This document shows, piece by piece, positions 7,697-16,405 of a stretch of 64,000 bases of DNA (the first letter of the stretch is position 1; each line of letters opens with the position of its first letter). Source of the stretch: an uncultured Bacteroidales bacterium (lineage in GTDB: Bacteria > Bacteroidota > Bacteroidia > Bacteroidales > P3); assembly GCA_947165255.1 (NCBI GenBank), contig CAMUZR010000007.1, positions 1 through 64,000 of the forward strand. The letters run 5' to 3'. The translations under genes and the position numbers were made by a program. The notes below the pieces were generated by a model, which searched no databases, was not told the DNA's origin, and saw only the letters and a list, made by a program, of their open reading frames with translations.

Positions 7697-8176
7697 TCAC
7701 TGCTGTGCCACCACGCAGCACAACACAAGGTCTTCCTTGGAGTCGTTGATAATGGTGTGGCTGTGGCCTTTGGGACAGTAGTGTATGTTGCCCTCGTCCA
7801 GCGTAAGGGTTTTGCCGTCGAAAATTGCGATGCCACAACCTTCCAGCACCATGATGATTTCGCTGCTGTCGTCGTGTGAGTGCAGCCCCACAGTGGAGCC
7901 AGGAGCCAGCTTCACACGCATCACTTTGTTCAGGTCGTCGTTGAACGAGCGCACGTAGGCAAGGCCTTTGCCACTCCGCATCCCCTCTTGTATTTTTTCG
8001 GGAAGGGTATCGAAATCTATCACGCCGACGGTGCAGATGTTCAGCTGGGCTTCGTCCAGCAGTTGTGTGCTGTCGGCGGTTTCGGCTGGTTGGGAGTCGT
8101 TTCTACAGCAGGCGATGGCATTAATAGCTGTCACCAAAAGCAGCAAGGAGCCAATGAGAATAATCTGTCTTTTCAT
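7697..8176 (-). CDS. Cupin-domain lipoprotein
   Basis: A 159-residue protein starting at the ATG at 8176; this start gives a proper lipoprotein signal peptide, MKRQIILIGSLLLLVTAINA, then IAC, with a lipobox cysteine near residue 23. An upstream in-frame ATG at 8224 would bury the signal inside the protein and overlap the preceding gene. The mature part carries a cupin barrel (about residues 80-150): the GLHSHDDSSEIIMVLEG motif supplies the His/Glu metal ligands of motif 1, and YCPKGHSHTIIN that of motif 2. The substrate is unknown. It follows the S9 peptidase by 19 bp, so the two are co-transcribed, and it is probably anchored in the outer or inner membrane. Confidence 0.85.
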   Translation of the reverse strand: MKRQIILIGSLLLLVTAINAIACCRNDSQPAETADSTQLLDEAQLNICTVGVIDFDTLPEKIQEGMRSGKGLAYVRSFNDDLNKVMRVKLAPGSTVGLHSHDDSSEIIMVLEGCGIAIFDGKTLTLDEGNIHYCPKGHSHTIINDSKEDLVLCCVVAQQ

Positions 8177-8195
8177 ATTGTTATAAAATTTGTGA

Positions 8196-10652
8196 TTATA
8201 AATCTTTTGGGGTATAGATGGCATTCCACCAGGTTGGGTCGTCCTGCAGCCAGCGGTTGAACCAAGCCACCATGGTGTTGATCCACAGCTGCCGTTTATT
8301 GAAGTCCATAATGCCGTGGTTTTCGCCCTCCACCATCACAAAGGCGGTGGGCACTCCCAGCAGTTTCAGTGCGGTATACATCTGTATCGACTCGCCGATG
8401 GGCACATTGGTGTCCTTAGTGCCGTGAGTGAAAAGCAGGGGCTTGTGTATTTTGTCGGCATTATATAGCGGCGAGAGGTCCACATACAGGTCCTTGCGCG
8501 TCCAAGGGTAGGAGTTGGCGGCGCTCACCTCGCTGTAGCTGTAGCCCCAGTAGCCCTCGCCCCAATAACTGGTGTGGTCGGAGATGCCGGCATGGCTGAT
8601 GCCGGTGGCAAAGAGGTCGGTCTTGGTCAGCAGCAGCTGGGTCATAAAGCCGCCGTAGGAGGCACTCACGCACCCAATCTTCTCGCGGTTGACCCAAGGG
8701 TTGCGGGCAAACCACTCGGTGGCCTCGATGATGTCCTCGGCGATGCCTTCGCCCATGGTGTTCACATGGCGGGCACCCCAGGCCTGCCCAAAGCCCGAAG
8801 CACCACCGGGGTTGACCACCAGCACGATGTAGCCGTTGGCGTTCCAATAGTGGGCGGGATAGTGGCTTCCGCCGCCAAAACGGCGGGCAGTTGGGCTGCA
8901 GCCGCCATAGTAATGCACAATGACGGGATATTTCTTGTTTCTGTCGAAATGGGCCGGCAGGTAGTAATGTCCCGAAATAGGGTAGCCATTGCGGCTGGTG
9001 AACTGGTAGCCCTCGCAGGTGCCGAGGTCTATCTGTGCCATGCGGTCGGCGTTGATGTCGTCCACCTCCTTCACCTGCAGGCGTCCTTTCTTTCCCACAG
9101 TCAGTTCGTAAAGCCTATCAGAGGTGCAAGCCCCGCTGCCGTAGTACAGCATTCGGGAGCCGTCCATGGCCAAGCTGGCGGTGGTGATGACCTCGCATGG
9201 CTGTTCCACCTTGCTGATGGCATAGCTATTGAGGTTCATCTGATATAGGCTCACCGAGTCCTTGTTTTCGGCGATGAGGAAGCAGAGGCCGCTTTCTGAC
9301 AGCAGCACCTGTTTGATAGAGGGGTCGAAGTTGCGAGTGAGCGGACGCACGTCCTTGGAGTCGGCATCCAGCAAGTATAACTGATAGTCAAACTCGTTGG
9401 GAATCAAATCTTCGGGTAGCGTACAACCGATGCGGTTAAAAGCCTCGGCACTGGCTGTGACCAGCAGTTGGTGACTTCCGGGGATGAAGTCCATATTGAT
9501 AAGGAAACCGTCCTCGCGCACCAAGGTGTCCACCTGCAAGGTCTGCAAGTCCATGCGGCATACGGTAGTCAGCGAGGTGGGGCGTTGGACAAGGCGGCTA
9601 CGGTTGATGCCGAAGACCATATAACGACCGTCTGACGAGAGGTCGTAAACCCACACGTTCTTGTTGCCAAAAGTCAGCGGCTGCATCACGCCGCTCTTCA
9701 AGTCTATCTTCGAGAGGCGGCTGCGGTTGCGGAACCCCGGCTGGCGATCGTCGGGCACCAGAATTTCATACACGTCCTTCTCCTTCTGTGGTCCTTTCAC
9801 CTCCTCACTGATGATGAGGTAGTCCTCGGTGGGCGACATGTATACCGTCCCTTCGGGTAAGTCTTTATATAGCAGAGTGGTTTCCCCATTGGCAGGGTCT
9901 ACGGCATAGAGCTGCCGCTTGCCCTCCTCCTTACGTATGGAGAGGTATTTCTCGCTCTTGGGCATCCATTGGTAGAAATCCTTTACGGCCACTTCACGCC
10001 CCGTGCTCAAGTCCCTAACGGCCACCTCGTAGTGGTTCGAACCGTCGGGATTGAACCAACTCTTTCCCACGCGGGCATACCTTCCGCTATGCGAAAGCCC
10101 CACGCCGGCATAGTGGCGCATCTCCATATTGTCAGCCAGCGAGAAAGGCCGCTTGCTGCCTTCGGACATGGGCGAGAGTGTCACGCGGGTGCTGTCCGCC
10201 GTCTTCAGCTCCACTTGCAGGGCCGCAGTGTCGGCCATATAGCGAATGGCCACGCGATATTGCCCAGGTTGGTAACCCTGTTCTCCGCGGGTCTCTTTCC
10301 CGTTCACCAGCACCTTATAGTGCCGAGGCCCTTTCACTTTCACCTCCACCTTGGCGTAGCCCTGCACATTGAAGTCGAAGCCGGCCATATACAGCTCCAC
10401 CCGAGTGGAGTCGGAGAGGGTAGGGGCGGCGCTGAGGTTCAGCAAAGGGGATTTCCAAAGTCCCTCTGTGGACAGCCGAGTCCCCAGCAGCAACTCTTTA
10501 CTATATTTGGTTTGAGCGGCATCCACGCTGTCAATTATCATGGGTTGCTGAATGGTGTAGGGACCGCAGTGACGCACCTGCTCCACCTTGACCGACTGTG
10601 CCATTGCCACTGTCGTCAGCAGTGTCAGTAGTGTGGTAATAATTGCTTTCAT
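8196..10652 (-). CDS. S9 family prolyl oligopeptidase / DPP IV-like peptidase
   Basis: An 818-residue secreted serine peptidase. It has a signal peptide (residues 1-18, ends AMAQ), an N-terminal beta-propeller-like region with PD40-type repeats (for example GRYARVGKSW, GRYMVFGINRSR), and a C-terminal alpha/beta-hydrolase domain from about residue 590. The triad is visible: Ser665 in SASYGGF, Asp747 in HGTKDTNVP and His779 in GENHGIMD. The architecture and length fit the DPP IV subfamily of S9, which releases X-Pro or X-Ala dipeptides; the fine specificity is not certain. It is the first gene of a two-gene operon with the cupin lipoprotein. Together with the S46 enzyme nearby it suggests periplasmic peptide breakdown to dipeptides. 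Confidence 0.93.
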   Translation of the reverse strand: MKAIITTLLTLLTTVAMAQSVKVEQVRHCGPYTIQQPMIIDSVDAAQTKYSKELLLGTRLSTEGLWKSPLLNLSAAPTLSDSTRVELYMAGFDFNVQGYAKVEVKVKGPRHYKVLVNGKETRGEQGYQPGQYRVAIRYMADTAALQVELKTADSTRVTLSPMSEGSKRPFSLADNMEMRHYAGVGLSHSGRYARVGKSWFNPDGSNHYEVAVRDLSTGREVAVKDFYQWMPKSEKYLSIRKEEGKRQLYAVDPANGETTLLYKDLPEGTVYMSPTEDYLIISEEVKGPQKEKDVYEILVPDDRQPGFRNRSRLSKIDLKSGVMQPLTFGNKNVWVYDLSSDGRYMVFGINRSRLVQRPTSLTTVCRMDLQTLQVDTLVREDGFLINMDFIPGSHQLLVTASAEAFNRIGCTLPEDLIPNEFDYQLYLLDADSKDVRPLTRNFDPSIKQVLLSESGLCFLIAENKDSVSLYQMNLNSYAISKVEQPCEVITTASLAMDGSRMLYYGSGACTSDRLYELTVGKKGRLQVKEVDDINADRMAQIDLGTCEGYQFTSRNGYPISGHYYLPAHFDRNKKYPVIVHYYGGCSPTARRFGGGSHYPAHYWNANGYIVLVVNPGGASGFGQAWGARHVNTMGEGIAEDIIEATEWFARNPWVNREKIGCVSASYGGFMTQLLLTKTDLFATGISHAGISDHTSYWGEGYWGYSYSEVSAANSYPWTRKDLYVDLSPLYNADKIHKPLLFTHGTKDTNVPIGESIQMYTALKLLGVPTAFVMVEGENHGIMDFNKRQLWINTMVAWFNRWLQDDPTWWNAIYTPKDL

Positions 10653-10692
10653 ATTATTAATTTATATACGATTTTCCTATTTTAATGACTTG

Positions 10693-10700
10693 CAAAGTTA
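10693..10700 (-). promoter_or_regulatory. -7 promoter element of the S9 peptidase gene
   Basis: The minus strand reads TAACTTTG, matching TAnnTTTG, about 40 nt upstream of the start codon. No convincing -33 TTTG at 19 bp. Confidence 0.5.
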
Positions 10701-11120
10701 CATAAAAATCCCCACATAATCACCCTTGCCATAAAATAAATATACCCTCGGGTTATTTCCCCTAATGCCTTTTGCAATACTCGCTGGGGCAAATTTCCTA
10801 GAGTATATGTGGGCGGTGAACTGTCCGGGAATGCCATGAAAAAGTCCGTTACCACGCTGCCGAAGGGCTTGTCAGTGAATGGGGTTTAGGACCAGACTCA
10901 TGATAGTACCACCTGATAGTACCATCTGCTGATAAAGATTGCCATTCTCGACATTGCCAGCAGCCATATTTGAGAAACAGCAGATATAATGAGCCGTGCC
11001 GGCTGAATAAAATGTCTAATGTATATCAGACACCGAATTGCGATTATCAACCACCGGGACTGCCGTCGTGAACCAAAAAATCGGGAAACAATAATATAGT
11101 GAAGTGAAACCGTTGAAATG
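10701..11120. other. Intergenic region without a supported gene
   Basis: About 420 bp between the S9 peptidase and the tmRNA terminator. It holds a short direct repeat (TGATAGTACCA twice, near 10900-10925) and no reading frame with family features. An 89-codon minus-strand frame here runs into the tmRNA terminator and 3' end, so it was rejected. Confidence 0.6.
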
Positions 11121-11153
11121 AAAAACGCCCTCCCTGAAAAATAGGGGAGGGCG
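11121..11153 (-). terminator. Terminator of the tmRNA gene
   Basis: On the minus strand, GCCCTCCC and GGGAGGGC form an 8-bp stem with an A/T-rich loop followed by GTTTTT, about 20 bp past the tmRNA 3' end. Confidence 0.85.
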
Positions 11154-11173
11154 CGTTTCACTCTCAATTCTCG

Positions 11174-11563
11174 TGGAGCTGGAGGGGGTCGAACCCTCGT
11201 CCAAACAAGTGACAGATGTGCTTTCTACATGCTTATTCCGTGATTGCTTGTCGGGGATACTCTGGACGCGGACACCCAAGGCATACCGTAGCCTCTAAAA
11301 TTTCGCCGGCGGCACGAGGCAGGCCTTCGGCTATCCCGTACTCACGAGCACCTCCGGGTCACCAACCGACGGGCGGGGTCGGTGGGAGATGTCTTGTCCC
11401 TGCCGCTTCGGCGGGGATTAAGCTAACCTACTGTACTTCAGTTAAGCAGCAAGAGCGTAGTTATTTTCGCCAATTATCTTTCTGCATCGGTTTTCAAGGC
11501 TGCTGATGCGTGAGCCTGCATGCTTACAAATCCCCCTCCTTGCTGTCAAAACCGGTCAGCCCC
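11174..11563 (-). ncRNA. ssrA: Transfer-messenger RNA (tmRNA)
   Basis: The minus strand starts GGGGCTGACCGGTTTTGACA, the usual tmRNA 5' end, and finishes with a T-arm (GAGGGTTCGACCCCCTC) and CAGCTCCA. The first seven bases pair with the last seven before the discriminator A, with one G-U pair. CCA is not encoded; CGA follows. The tag frame at 11442-11471 reads GENNYALAA and stop, a Bacteroidota-type degradation tag added after the alanine carried by tmRNA itself. GC-rich hairpins in the middle form the pseudoknots. It rescues stalled ribosomes together with SmpB. The length of about 390 nt is normal. Confidence 0.95.
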
Positions 11564-11629
11564 GAGGCATCTGGAAGGCGGTGGCCAATATCGCTATCTA
11601 CTCGCCATCCCCTTCTGGGATATTGTGGC

Positions 11630-11668
11630 AAAAAAAGAGAGTCCCCAACATTTGAGGACTCTCTCTTT
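11630..11668 (-). terminator. Terminator of tRNA-Asp
   Basis: On the minus strand AGAGAGTCC and GGACTCTCT form a 9-bp stem with an 11-nt loop followed by a run of seven Ts, directly after the tRNA. Confidence 0.85.
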
Positions 11669-11676
11669 CGTTTGGC

Positions 11677-11750
11677 GGTCCGGACGAGACTCGAACTCGC
11701 GACCCCATGCGTGACAGGCATGTATTCTAACCAAACTGAACTACCGGACC
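11677..11750 (-). tRNA. tRNA-Asp (anticodon GTC)
   Basis: Minus-strand cloverleaf: acceptor GGTCCGG pairs with CCGGACC, the D-arm has TAGTTCAG, the anticodon stem and loop read ATGCCTGTCACGCAT with GTC, and the T-arm holds GTTCGAGTC. The next bases are G and CCA (to 11673), so discriminator and CCA are encoded. It lies about 110 bp upstream of tmRNA on the same strand but has its own terminator. Confidence 0.95.
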
Positions 11751-12084
11751 GTTGGCATCCTTGATGTAAAAGAACTCTTTTGTTTCTCAAATGCGGGTGC
11801 AAAAGTACGACTTTTTTTCAATATGGCAAAGAAAAAAATCACTTTTCCTTCAAAAAAAATCTTTAGGTACTGGAAATCAGTTGGTAAAAAATGTCATTTT
11901 TTCACCTCATAGGCTCCTTTTCCCCAGTTAAAACACTCACCAATCACCCTTGAAATCCCTTTTTTTGCCTCAAAAATTGCCTATTGCCGTCTCAAATCAT
12001 ACTCCTTATTCGTATAATCACCTGTTTTATAAATATTTGGCACATCACTCAGCGTTTCAAAATCCTTTACTCGTAATAATTTCG

Positions 12085-12092
12085 TATCTTTG
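12085..12092 (+). promoter_or_regulatory. -7 promoter element of the PCMD-like gene
   Basis: TATCTTTG followed by C, about 110 bp upstream of the ATG at 12201, in an A/T-rich 450-bp region (11751-12200) that otherwise holds nothing recognisable. No good -33 element. The 13 bases before and within it (AATTTCGTATCTT) recur inside rplD. Confidence 0.5.
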
Positions 12093-12200
12093 CAAATCTT
12101 TTTTCAACGGTCGACTCGCCTCCCGCAGGCTGACAGCCCTATTAATGAAAGGCAATTCCGTCAATAGAACAAAAATATATTATCAATTAAAACACAAACT

Positions 12201-13439
12201 ATGAAGTTACATTTTTTACCTGCTTTACTGCTGATGGCACTCACCTACACCGCCACGGCTCAAAACTACCAAATTCCCAACGCCGGCTTTGAAGACTGGG
12301 ACGACGCCTCCTCCACCGCTGAGCCTGCCCACTGGAACTCCTTCGCCACCAGCGACGGCACCTTCAGCGGCTTTGCCTCCACCCCTCACCACTACCACCG
12401 TCAGGGCGGACGCCCCGGCACCTCTGGCCAAAGCTACCTTACCATCTACTCCACCTCCATCATCGGCATCGTGGCCAACGGCAACATGACCACCGGCCGC
12501 ATCCATGCCGGCGGCCTCTCGGCATCCTCCTCCGACAACTACAACTACACCCAGCGCTCCCAATCCGACTTCTCGCTCCCGTTCACTGCCACCCCCGACT
12601 CCCTCTACGTCTGGGTGTCCTTCTATGCGGCCGATGCCTCCTCCCGTGCCTCCATCACCGCCACCCTCCACGGCGACAACGACTACCGCGACCCCAACGA
12701 CCAGTCCTCGCCCAACCTCTATTCCTCCGTGGCCAAGGCCCAGTTCCCCCGCACCACCACTTCCGCCTCCCAAGCCCAGTGGCAGCTGGTCAAAGTCCCC
12801 TTCGTCCATAGCGGCAACGCCAACCCCGCCTATATGCTCGTTTCCATGACCACCAACGCCACTCCCGGCGGCGGCAGCGCCAACGACTCCCTCTCCGTCG
12901 ACGACATCCAACTGGTCTACAGCTCCTGGCTTACCGATATTGCCATCAATGGCACCACCATCCCCGGTTTCGACCAGGGCCGCCTACAATACAGCCTCAC
13001 TGGCAGCTGGACCGCCGAGAGCCTCCGTGCCGCCCTCACCTATGAGACCGAGTCCTCCGATGCCACCGTCGCCGTCACAACCGAGGGCGACACCCTCGTC
13101 CTCACCGTCACCGCCGAAGACGGTGTCACCACCCACGCCTACTGTCTCAGTTTCGAGAACACAGGCGAAGGGCCCGTCGGCATCCGTCACGCCGGCGGGC
13201 TGCAGTTTGTCCTCTATCCCAATCCCGCCCACGAAAGCTGCAACGTGCTCTTGCCCTCCACCGCAACGCCGTACTCCTACACCCTCACCCTCAGCAATAT
13301 GCAGGGTAAAGACCTCTTCAGTCAGCCCCTTGGCGGTGGCAGCCATTGCATATCCACAGCCAACCTTCCGGCCGGACTCTACCTCGTCACCCTCACCAGC
13401 CCCGAAGGCTCTTCCACCCAAAAACTACTTGTGCGATAG
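12201..13439 (+). CDS. Secreted PCMD-like protein with T9SS sorting domain
   Basis: A 412-residue extracellular protein: signal peptide 1-20 (ends TATAQN), then a beta-rich domain starting QIPNAGFEDWDD and extending to about residue 235 (DSLSVDDIQLVY). This layout matches the PCMD family (putative carbohydrate metabolism domain, PF13201), a jelly-roll of possible glycan binding in Bacteroidota. A small Ig-like segment follows (about 240-315), and the last 75 residues are a type A T9SS signal: FVLYPNPAHESC, LPAGLYLVTL and a basic KLLVR end. It is predicted to be exported by the Por/T9SS apparatus and fixed to the surface or released. Codons are strikingly C-ending. No neighbour gives the substrate. 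Confidence 0.8.
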   Translation: MKLHFLPALLLMALTYTATAQNYQIPNAGFEDWDDASSTAEPAHWNSFATSDGTFSGFASTPHHYHRQGGRPGTSGQSYLTIYSTSIIGIVANGNMTTGRIHAGGLSASSSDNYNYTQRSQSDFSLPFTATPDSLYVWVSFYAADASSRASITATLHGDNDYRDPNDQSSPNLYSSVAKAQFPRTTTSASQAQWQLVKVPFVHSGNANPAYMLVSMTTNATPGGGSANDSLSVDDIQLVYSSWLTDIAINGTTIPGFDQGRLQYSLTGSWTAESLRAALTYETESSDATVAVTTEGDTLVLTVTAEDGVTTHAYCLSFENTGEGPVGIRHAGGLQFVLYPNPAHESCNVLLPSTATPYSYTLTLSNMQGKDLFSQPLGGGSHCISTANLPAGLYLVTLTSPEGSSTQKLLVR

Positions 13440-13489
13440 CCAAAAGAGAGGATATCCACACGGGTAGAGGTCAATTGATGATTACTCGC

Positions 13490-13522
13490 GATAGGCCCGC
13501 CGGCGCAGCCGGCGGGCCTATC
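13490..13522 (+). terminator. Perfect 15-bp hairpin after the PCMD-like gene
   Basis: GATAGGCCCGCCGGC (13490-13504) and its exact complement (13508-13522) around a GCA loop. Only a weak T-rich tail follows, so it may terminate transcription or protect the mRNA 3' end. Confidence 0.7.
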
Positions 13523-14195
13523 TATTCCTATACCCCATCCGTAGCCCAACATACTCTGCCCTATCTCCGCTCAGCAGCCATCCACAACATTCCCCCTAGC
13601 CTCCTCTTTTTTCCCCCATTTGTTTTATTTTTCATTTCTATTTATTTTACATTTGGTTTATCAACCATAAATAAAATGCAAACTAAATATAAACTAAATG
13701 CAAATTAAATGGCGGACCTAGAGCGAAGTGTGTTTTCCTGAAATCGCTTGACAGATTTTTGCTGGTTAAACTGATTAGATTGTCAAATTATACGATGCCA
13801 TGCTGAATCGCTTGACAGGGGTGATGACAATGGATAATGCAGAGCCATCCCTGACTGTTTGGCAAAGTCGGGGCGGGGCTCGATGCCCCGTCCGATTTTA
13901 CTTTTTTATTAGACAGAATGATTCTTCATAGTCTAGCCTCTAAAACCTTAGGTAGGCATGGTTGTGGCAGGTATCAGTACACTGAACGGTAGGCAGGGCT
14001 CTTGTGATATGATGTAATGGATTTGGTTGGGGCGCCTTCCCAATAGGGCATAGAGAGTCCTCAGTGCTCTCTTGAAGTTCGAAACGGTGTCCTTCTTGAG
14101 GGCTGGATGGCGTTTTTTTTAAGTGTATAATGGTCAGTACTGTTTTTTTAAACGGCTGTTAGTTGCCATAGTATATATTGGAACTGTTTTTTTTT
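13523..14195. other. Intergenic region with short direct repeats
   Basis: About 670 bp with no supported gene. AATCGCTTGACAG occurs twice (near 13742 and 13804), and a GGGGC/GCCCC hairpin followed by a T-rich stretch lies near 13870-13915. A long T-rich tract from about 14140 leads into the next promoter; open frames there are poly-Phe artefacts. Confidence 0.55.
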
Positions 14196-14196
14196 C

Positions 14197-14226
14197 TTGG
14201 CGTTTTCATTTTTTTTTTTATTTTTG
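14197..14226 (+). promoter_or_regulatory. Promoter upstream of the beta-barrel gene
   Basis: TTG at 14197-14199, 19 bp, then TATTTTTG at 14219-14226. This leaves a leader of about 170 nt. The T-rich context makes a chance match possible. Confidence 0.5.
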
Positions 14227-14400
14227 CATTCTCTTTTTTGCGGGGATTGTGTGCTGGGTTTTACGGTAGCTTTGTCCGTAGGATTCCTCCGCAGAGAAGG
14301 TGGATTGGAATCGTTGGCCGAGAAAAAAACTCTTGGCGAGAATATTTTGGTGTGTTCGGACGTTTATTGTTTAAAAATGGAATTAAATACAATATTATAG

Positions 14401-15183
14401 ATGAGACGTTTTTTCTTGATTCTTACATTGATGGCCATGGCCGTTCCTGCCGTGGCACAAAATGGCAACTGGACTTTTTTCGTGGGATGGAGCCAGGCGG
14501 TGGGGGACTTTGGCAAGGTAGACTTGGCTAAAAACGACTGGGCCTTCATTTCGCCAAATAGTACAAAGGGCGGCGCCGGCATGGGTTTCGACTTGGGTGT
14601 GCAGTACCGTAAGGCTATTGGCGAGAGCAAGATGAGCCTTGTGTTCAGTGCCGACTTGCTCTATTCCTTTCCCAGTTTTGCGGTTATCAATAATAACAGA
14701 AGGTTGGTGCAAGATATGGCTGGCAATTTCGCCCAAGTGAGCGTTACTAACCCTAAGTTCGTCAATTTGCCGTTGCTCAGCGGTGTGCATTTCGAAACGG
14801 GTTTGTCGGAAGGGTATAAGGTCTATTTTGAGGTGCAGGGCGGCGTGGCCTTCCGCCGCTGTACTGACCGCAGCGCCAGTTTTGTTGATGGACACAACCC
14901 TTTACCTATCGTTGGCATGGAACTATATGACTATATCTATACCGATCATTTCTACGATTCTCCCGCATTCGCCTTCCACCTCTCGGCTGGGCTGGTGGAT
15001 AGTACACATTGGGTGCTCGACCTGGGGTTGTGGCATTTGGGGAGCATGAGATTGGAGGGTACGGAGGATTTGAAATACGACCCATACCCCAATTCCGGTG
15101 CGCTCCACCATACCAAAGTGTCGTTTAAGTTAGGCACTGTCACACCTATTTTGTTTACCTGTCGCCTCGGCTACAGGCTGTAG
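14401..15183 (+). CDS. Outer-membrane beta-barrel protein, PorT-like size
   Basis: A 260-residue protein with a signal peptide (MRRFFLILTLMAMAVPAVAQ, cleavage after residue 20) and alternating aromatic strands to the end (CRLGYRL), consistent with an outer-membrane barrel of the type found in Bacteroidota (PF13568/PF13505-like). No catalytic motif is seen, and residues shared with a named family are too few for a function. The start is the ATG directly after a TATAG sequence; an earlier in-frame start is unlikely because the signal peptide begins here. It is followed by a 370-bp gap with its own promoter for the next genes, so it is probably monocistronic. Confidence 0.75.
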   Translation: MRRFFLILTLMAMAVPAVAQNGNWTFFVGWSQAVGDFGKVDLAKNDWAFISPNSTKGGAGMGFDLGVQYRKAIGESKMSLVFSADLLYSFPSFAVINNNRRLVQDMAGNFAQVSVTNPKFVNLPLLSGVHFETGLSEGYKVYFEVQGGVAFRRCTDRSASFVDGHNPLPIVGMELYDYIYTDHFYDSPAFAFHLSAGLVDSTHWVLDLGLWHLGSMRLEGTEDLKYDPYPNSGALHHTKVSFKLGTVTPILFTCRLGYRL

Positions 15184-15376
15184 TGTCTTTCCATTTATTA
15201 GCAGGTTCTGTACCTTCCCTTGTGTGGGCAAATGATACGGAGCATTTGGCAATAGCGCCACTGCTCAGTTCGATTGTTCATTTGCTCTGGGTGGCTTGGT
15301 TTTGGCTATTCCCATTCAGCGCCCTGCGGCTCGTGTGCCGGGGGAGTATCTTTTTTATCAGATTTGTCAGATGCTG

Positions 15377-15407
15377 TTTGTGTTGTTGTTTTTTTGTGGT
15401 ACTTTTG
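15377..15407 (+). promoter_or_regulatory. Promoter of the YkvA pair
   Basis: TTTG at 15377-15380, exactly 19 bp, and TACTTTTG at 15400-15407, followed by C. Transcription would start near 15413 with a leader of about 140 nt. The region 15184-15376 shows no gene. Confidence 0.75.
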
Positions 15408-15552
15408 CAATCGGAATGTAAAGGTGTGCGCTGCCCTGGGTTTAGGGGCTGAAAGGGACGAGGGGTAATGTATATTTTGGAGATGCAATAGGGGCGAAAC
15501 AGGATATACGCCTAATGAATGATGAATAACAAAACACTAGTATTTGAAAAAT

Positions 15553-15903
15553 ATGAAAGGTTACGAAAAGTATTACACCCGGCGGGGGTTCTGGGACAAA
15601 CTGCGGCAAACGGCTCGAAAGGCTGGAAAGGGGGTTGTGTATCAGGCACTGGTGCTATATTATGTGCTGATAGACAGGCACACGCCAGTGCGATGCAAGA
15701 CGCTCATCCTTGGGGCGCTGGGCTATTTCATCCTGCCGGTGGATTTGGTGCCGGATTTGGTGCCGATGGGTGGTTTTGCTGACGACTTGGTGGCTCTGCT
15801 GGGCGTGATGAAGGCGGTGCAAGACTGCGTCACCCCCTCTATTGAGGCTGAGGCCGAGCGCCGCTGCGCCGATTGGTTTCCGAAGGGGACCGAAGCGCTG
15901 TGA
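15553..15903 (+). CDS. YkvA (DUF1232) family membrane protein, copy 1
   Basis: A 116-residue protein of the YkvA/DUF1232 family. The core motif is seen as TLILGALGYFILPVDLVPDLVP, a hydrophobic hairpin with the conserved ALGYFxxPxDxxPD pattern, followed by GFADDLVALLGV. The N-terminal region (RRGFWDKLRQTARKAG) is basic and amphipathic. I chose the ATG at 15553; an in-frame TTG lies three codons earlier. The next gene, 48 bp downstream, is a paralogue aligned over the whole length. The function of the family is not established; it is probably a small inner-membrane protein. Confidence 0.85.
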   Translation: MKGYEKYYTRRGFWDKLRQTARKAGKGVVYQALVLYYVLIDRHTPVRCKTLILGALGYFILPVDLVPDLVPMGGFADDLVALLGVMKAVQDCVTPSIEAEAERRCADWFPKGTEAL

Positions 15904-15951
15904 CCGAGGCTGATTTTTTGATTGTTAAACCGTAAAAAAATATTTTGATTC

Positions 15952-16305
15952 ATGGAAAACGCACCTAAAGACATTGAAAAGTATCAGGACAACTACAGCC
16001 AGGAGGGTTTCTGGGATAAGTTGCGCAAGATGGCCAAAAAGGCGGGGCGGAAAGTGGTGTACAATGCACTGCTGCTCTACTATGTGCTGGCCGATAAGAA
16101 CACGCCGACGAAGTATAAAGCCATTATTGTTGGAGCGCTGGGCTATTTTATCCTGCCCATCGACCTCATTCCCGACTTGCTGCCCGGTGTGGGTTTTGCT
16201 GATGATTTGGCTGCCATCATGGCCGTGGTGATGACCGTGCAGGAGTGCATCACACCCGAGATAAAGCAGAAGGCAGAGGAGAAGAGCCGCGAATTTCTAG
16301 GATAG
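15952..16305 (+). CDS. YkvA (DUF1232) family membrane protein, copy 2
   Basis: A 117-residue protein with the same organisation as its upstream paralogue: FWDKLRKMAKKAGRKVVYNALLLYY, shown here only as the start FWDKLRKMAKKAG, then the signature GALGYFILPIDLIPDLLPG and GFADDLAAIMAV. It has a charged C-terminal helix (KQKAEEKSREF). Copies 1 and 2 share most residues in the core but differ at both ends, which points to an old tandem duplication rather than a recent one. They are probably co-transcribed from the promoter at 15377. Confidence 0.88.
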   Translation: MENAPKDIEKYQDNYSQEGFWDKLRKMAKKAGRKVVYNALLLYYVLADKNTPTKYKAIIVGALGYFILPIDLIPDLLPGVGFADDLAAIMAVVMTVQECITPEIKQKAEEKSREFLG

Positions 16306-16353
16306 GAAAGGCTACGGCCGGGTGGCTTTCTGGAGGGCGGAGGCGTTCTTTTT

Positions 16354-16385
16354 TTTGCCTATGTTGAGAATTTGTCGTACCTTTG
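16354..16385 (+). promoter_or_regulatory. Promoter of the unassigned 386-residue gene
   Basis: TTTG at 16354-16357, 20 bp, then TACCTTTG at 16378-16385. It sits between the YkvA pair and the next gene and fixes that gene's start to the ATGs at 16406 or 16415 rather than the upstream GTG at 16322. Confidence 0.7.
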
Positions 16386-16405
16386 CAGCTGATTTTTTTG
16401 AAAGG

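Noticed and set aside
10898..11167. 89-codon minus-strand frame before the S9 peptidase
   Set aside because: It starts at the tmRNA end and runs through the tmRNA terminator; no family features.
14178..14531. 117-codon frame rich in Phe upstream of the beta-barrel gene
   Set aside because: It is produced by a T-rich tract and overlaps the real gene with its signal peptide in another frame.
16322..16405. GTG-initiated N-terminal extension of the 386-residue protein
   Set aside because: A good promoter lies inside this stretch (16354-16385), so the mRNA would start after the GTG.
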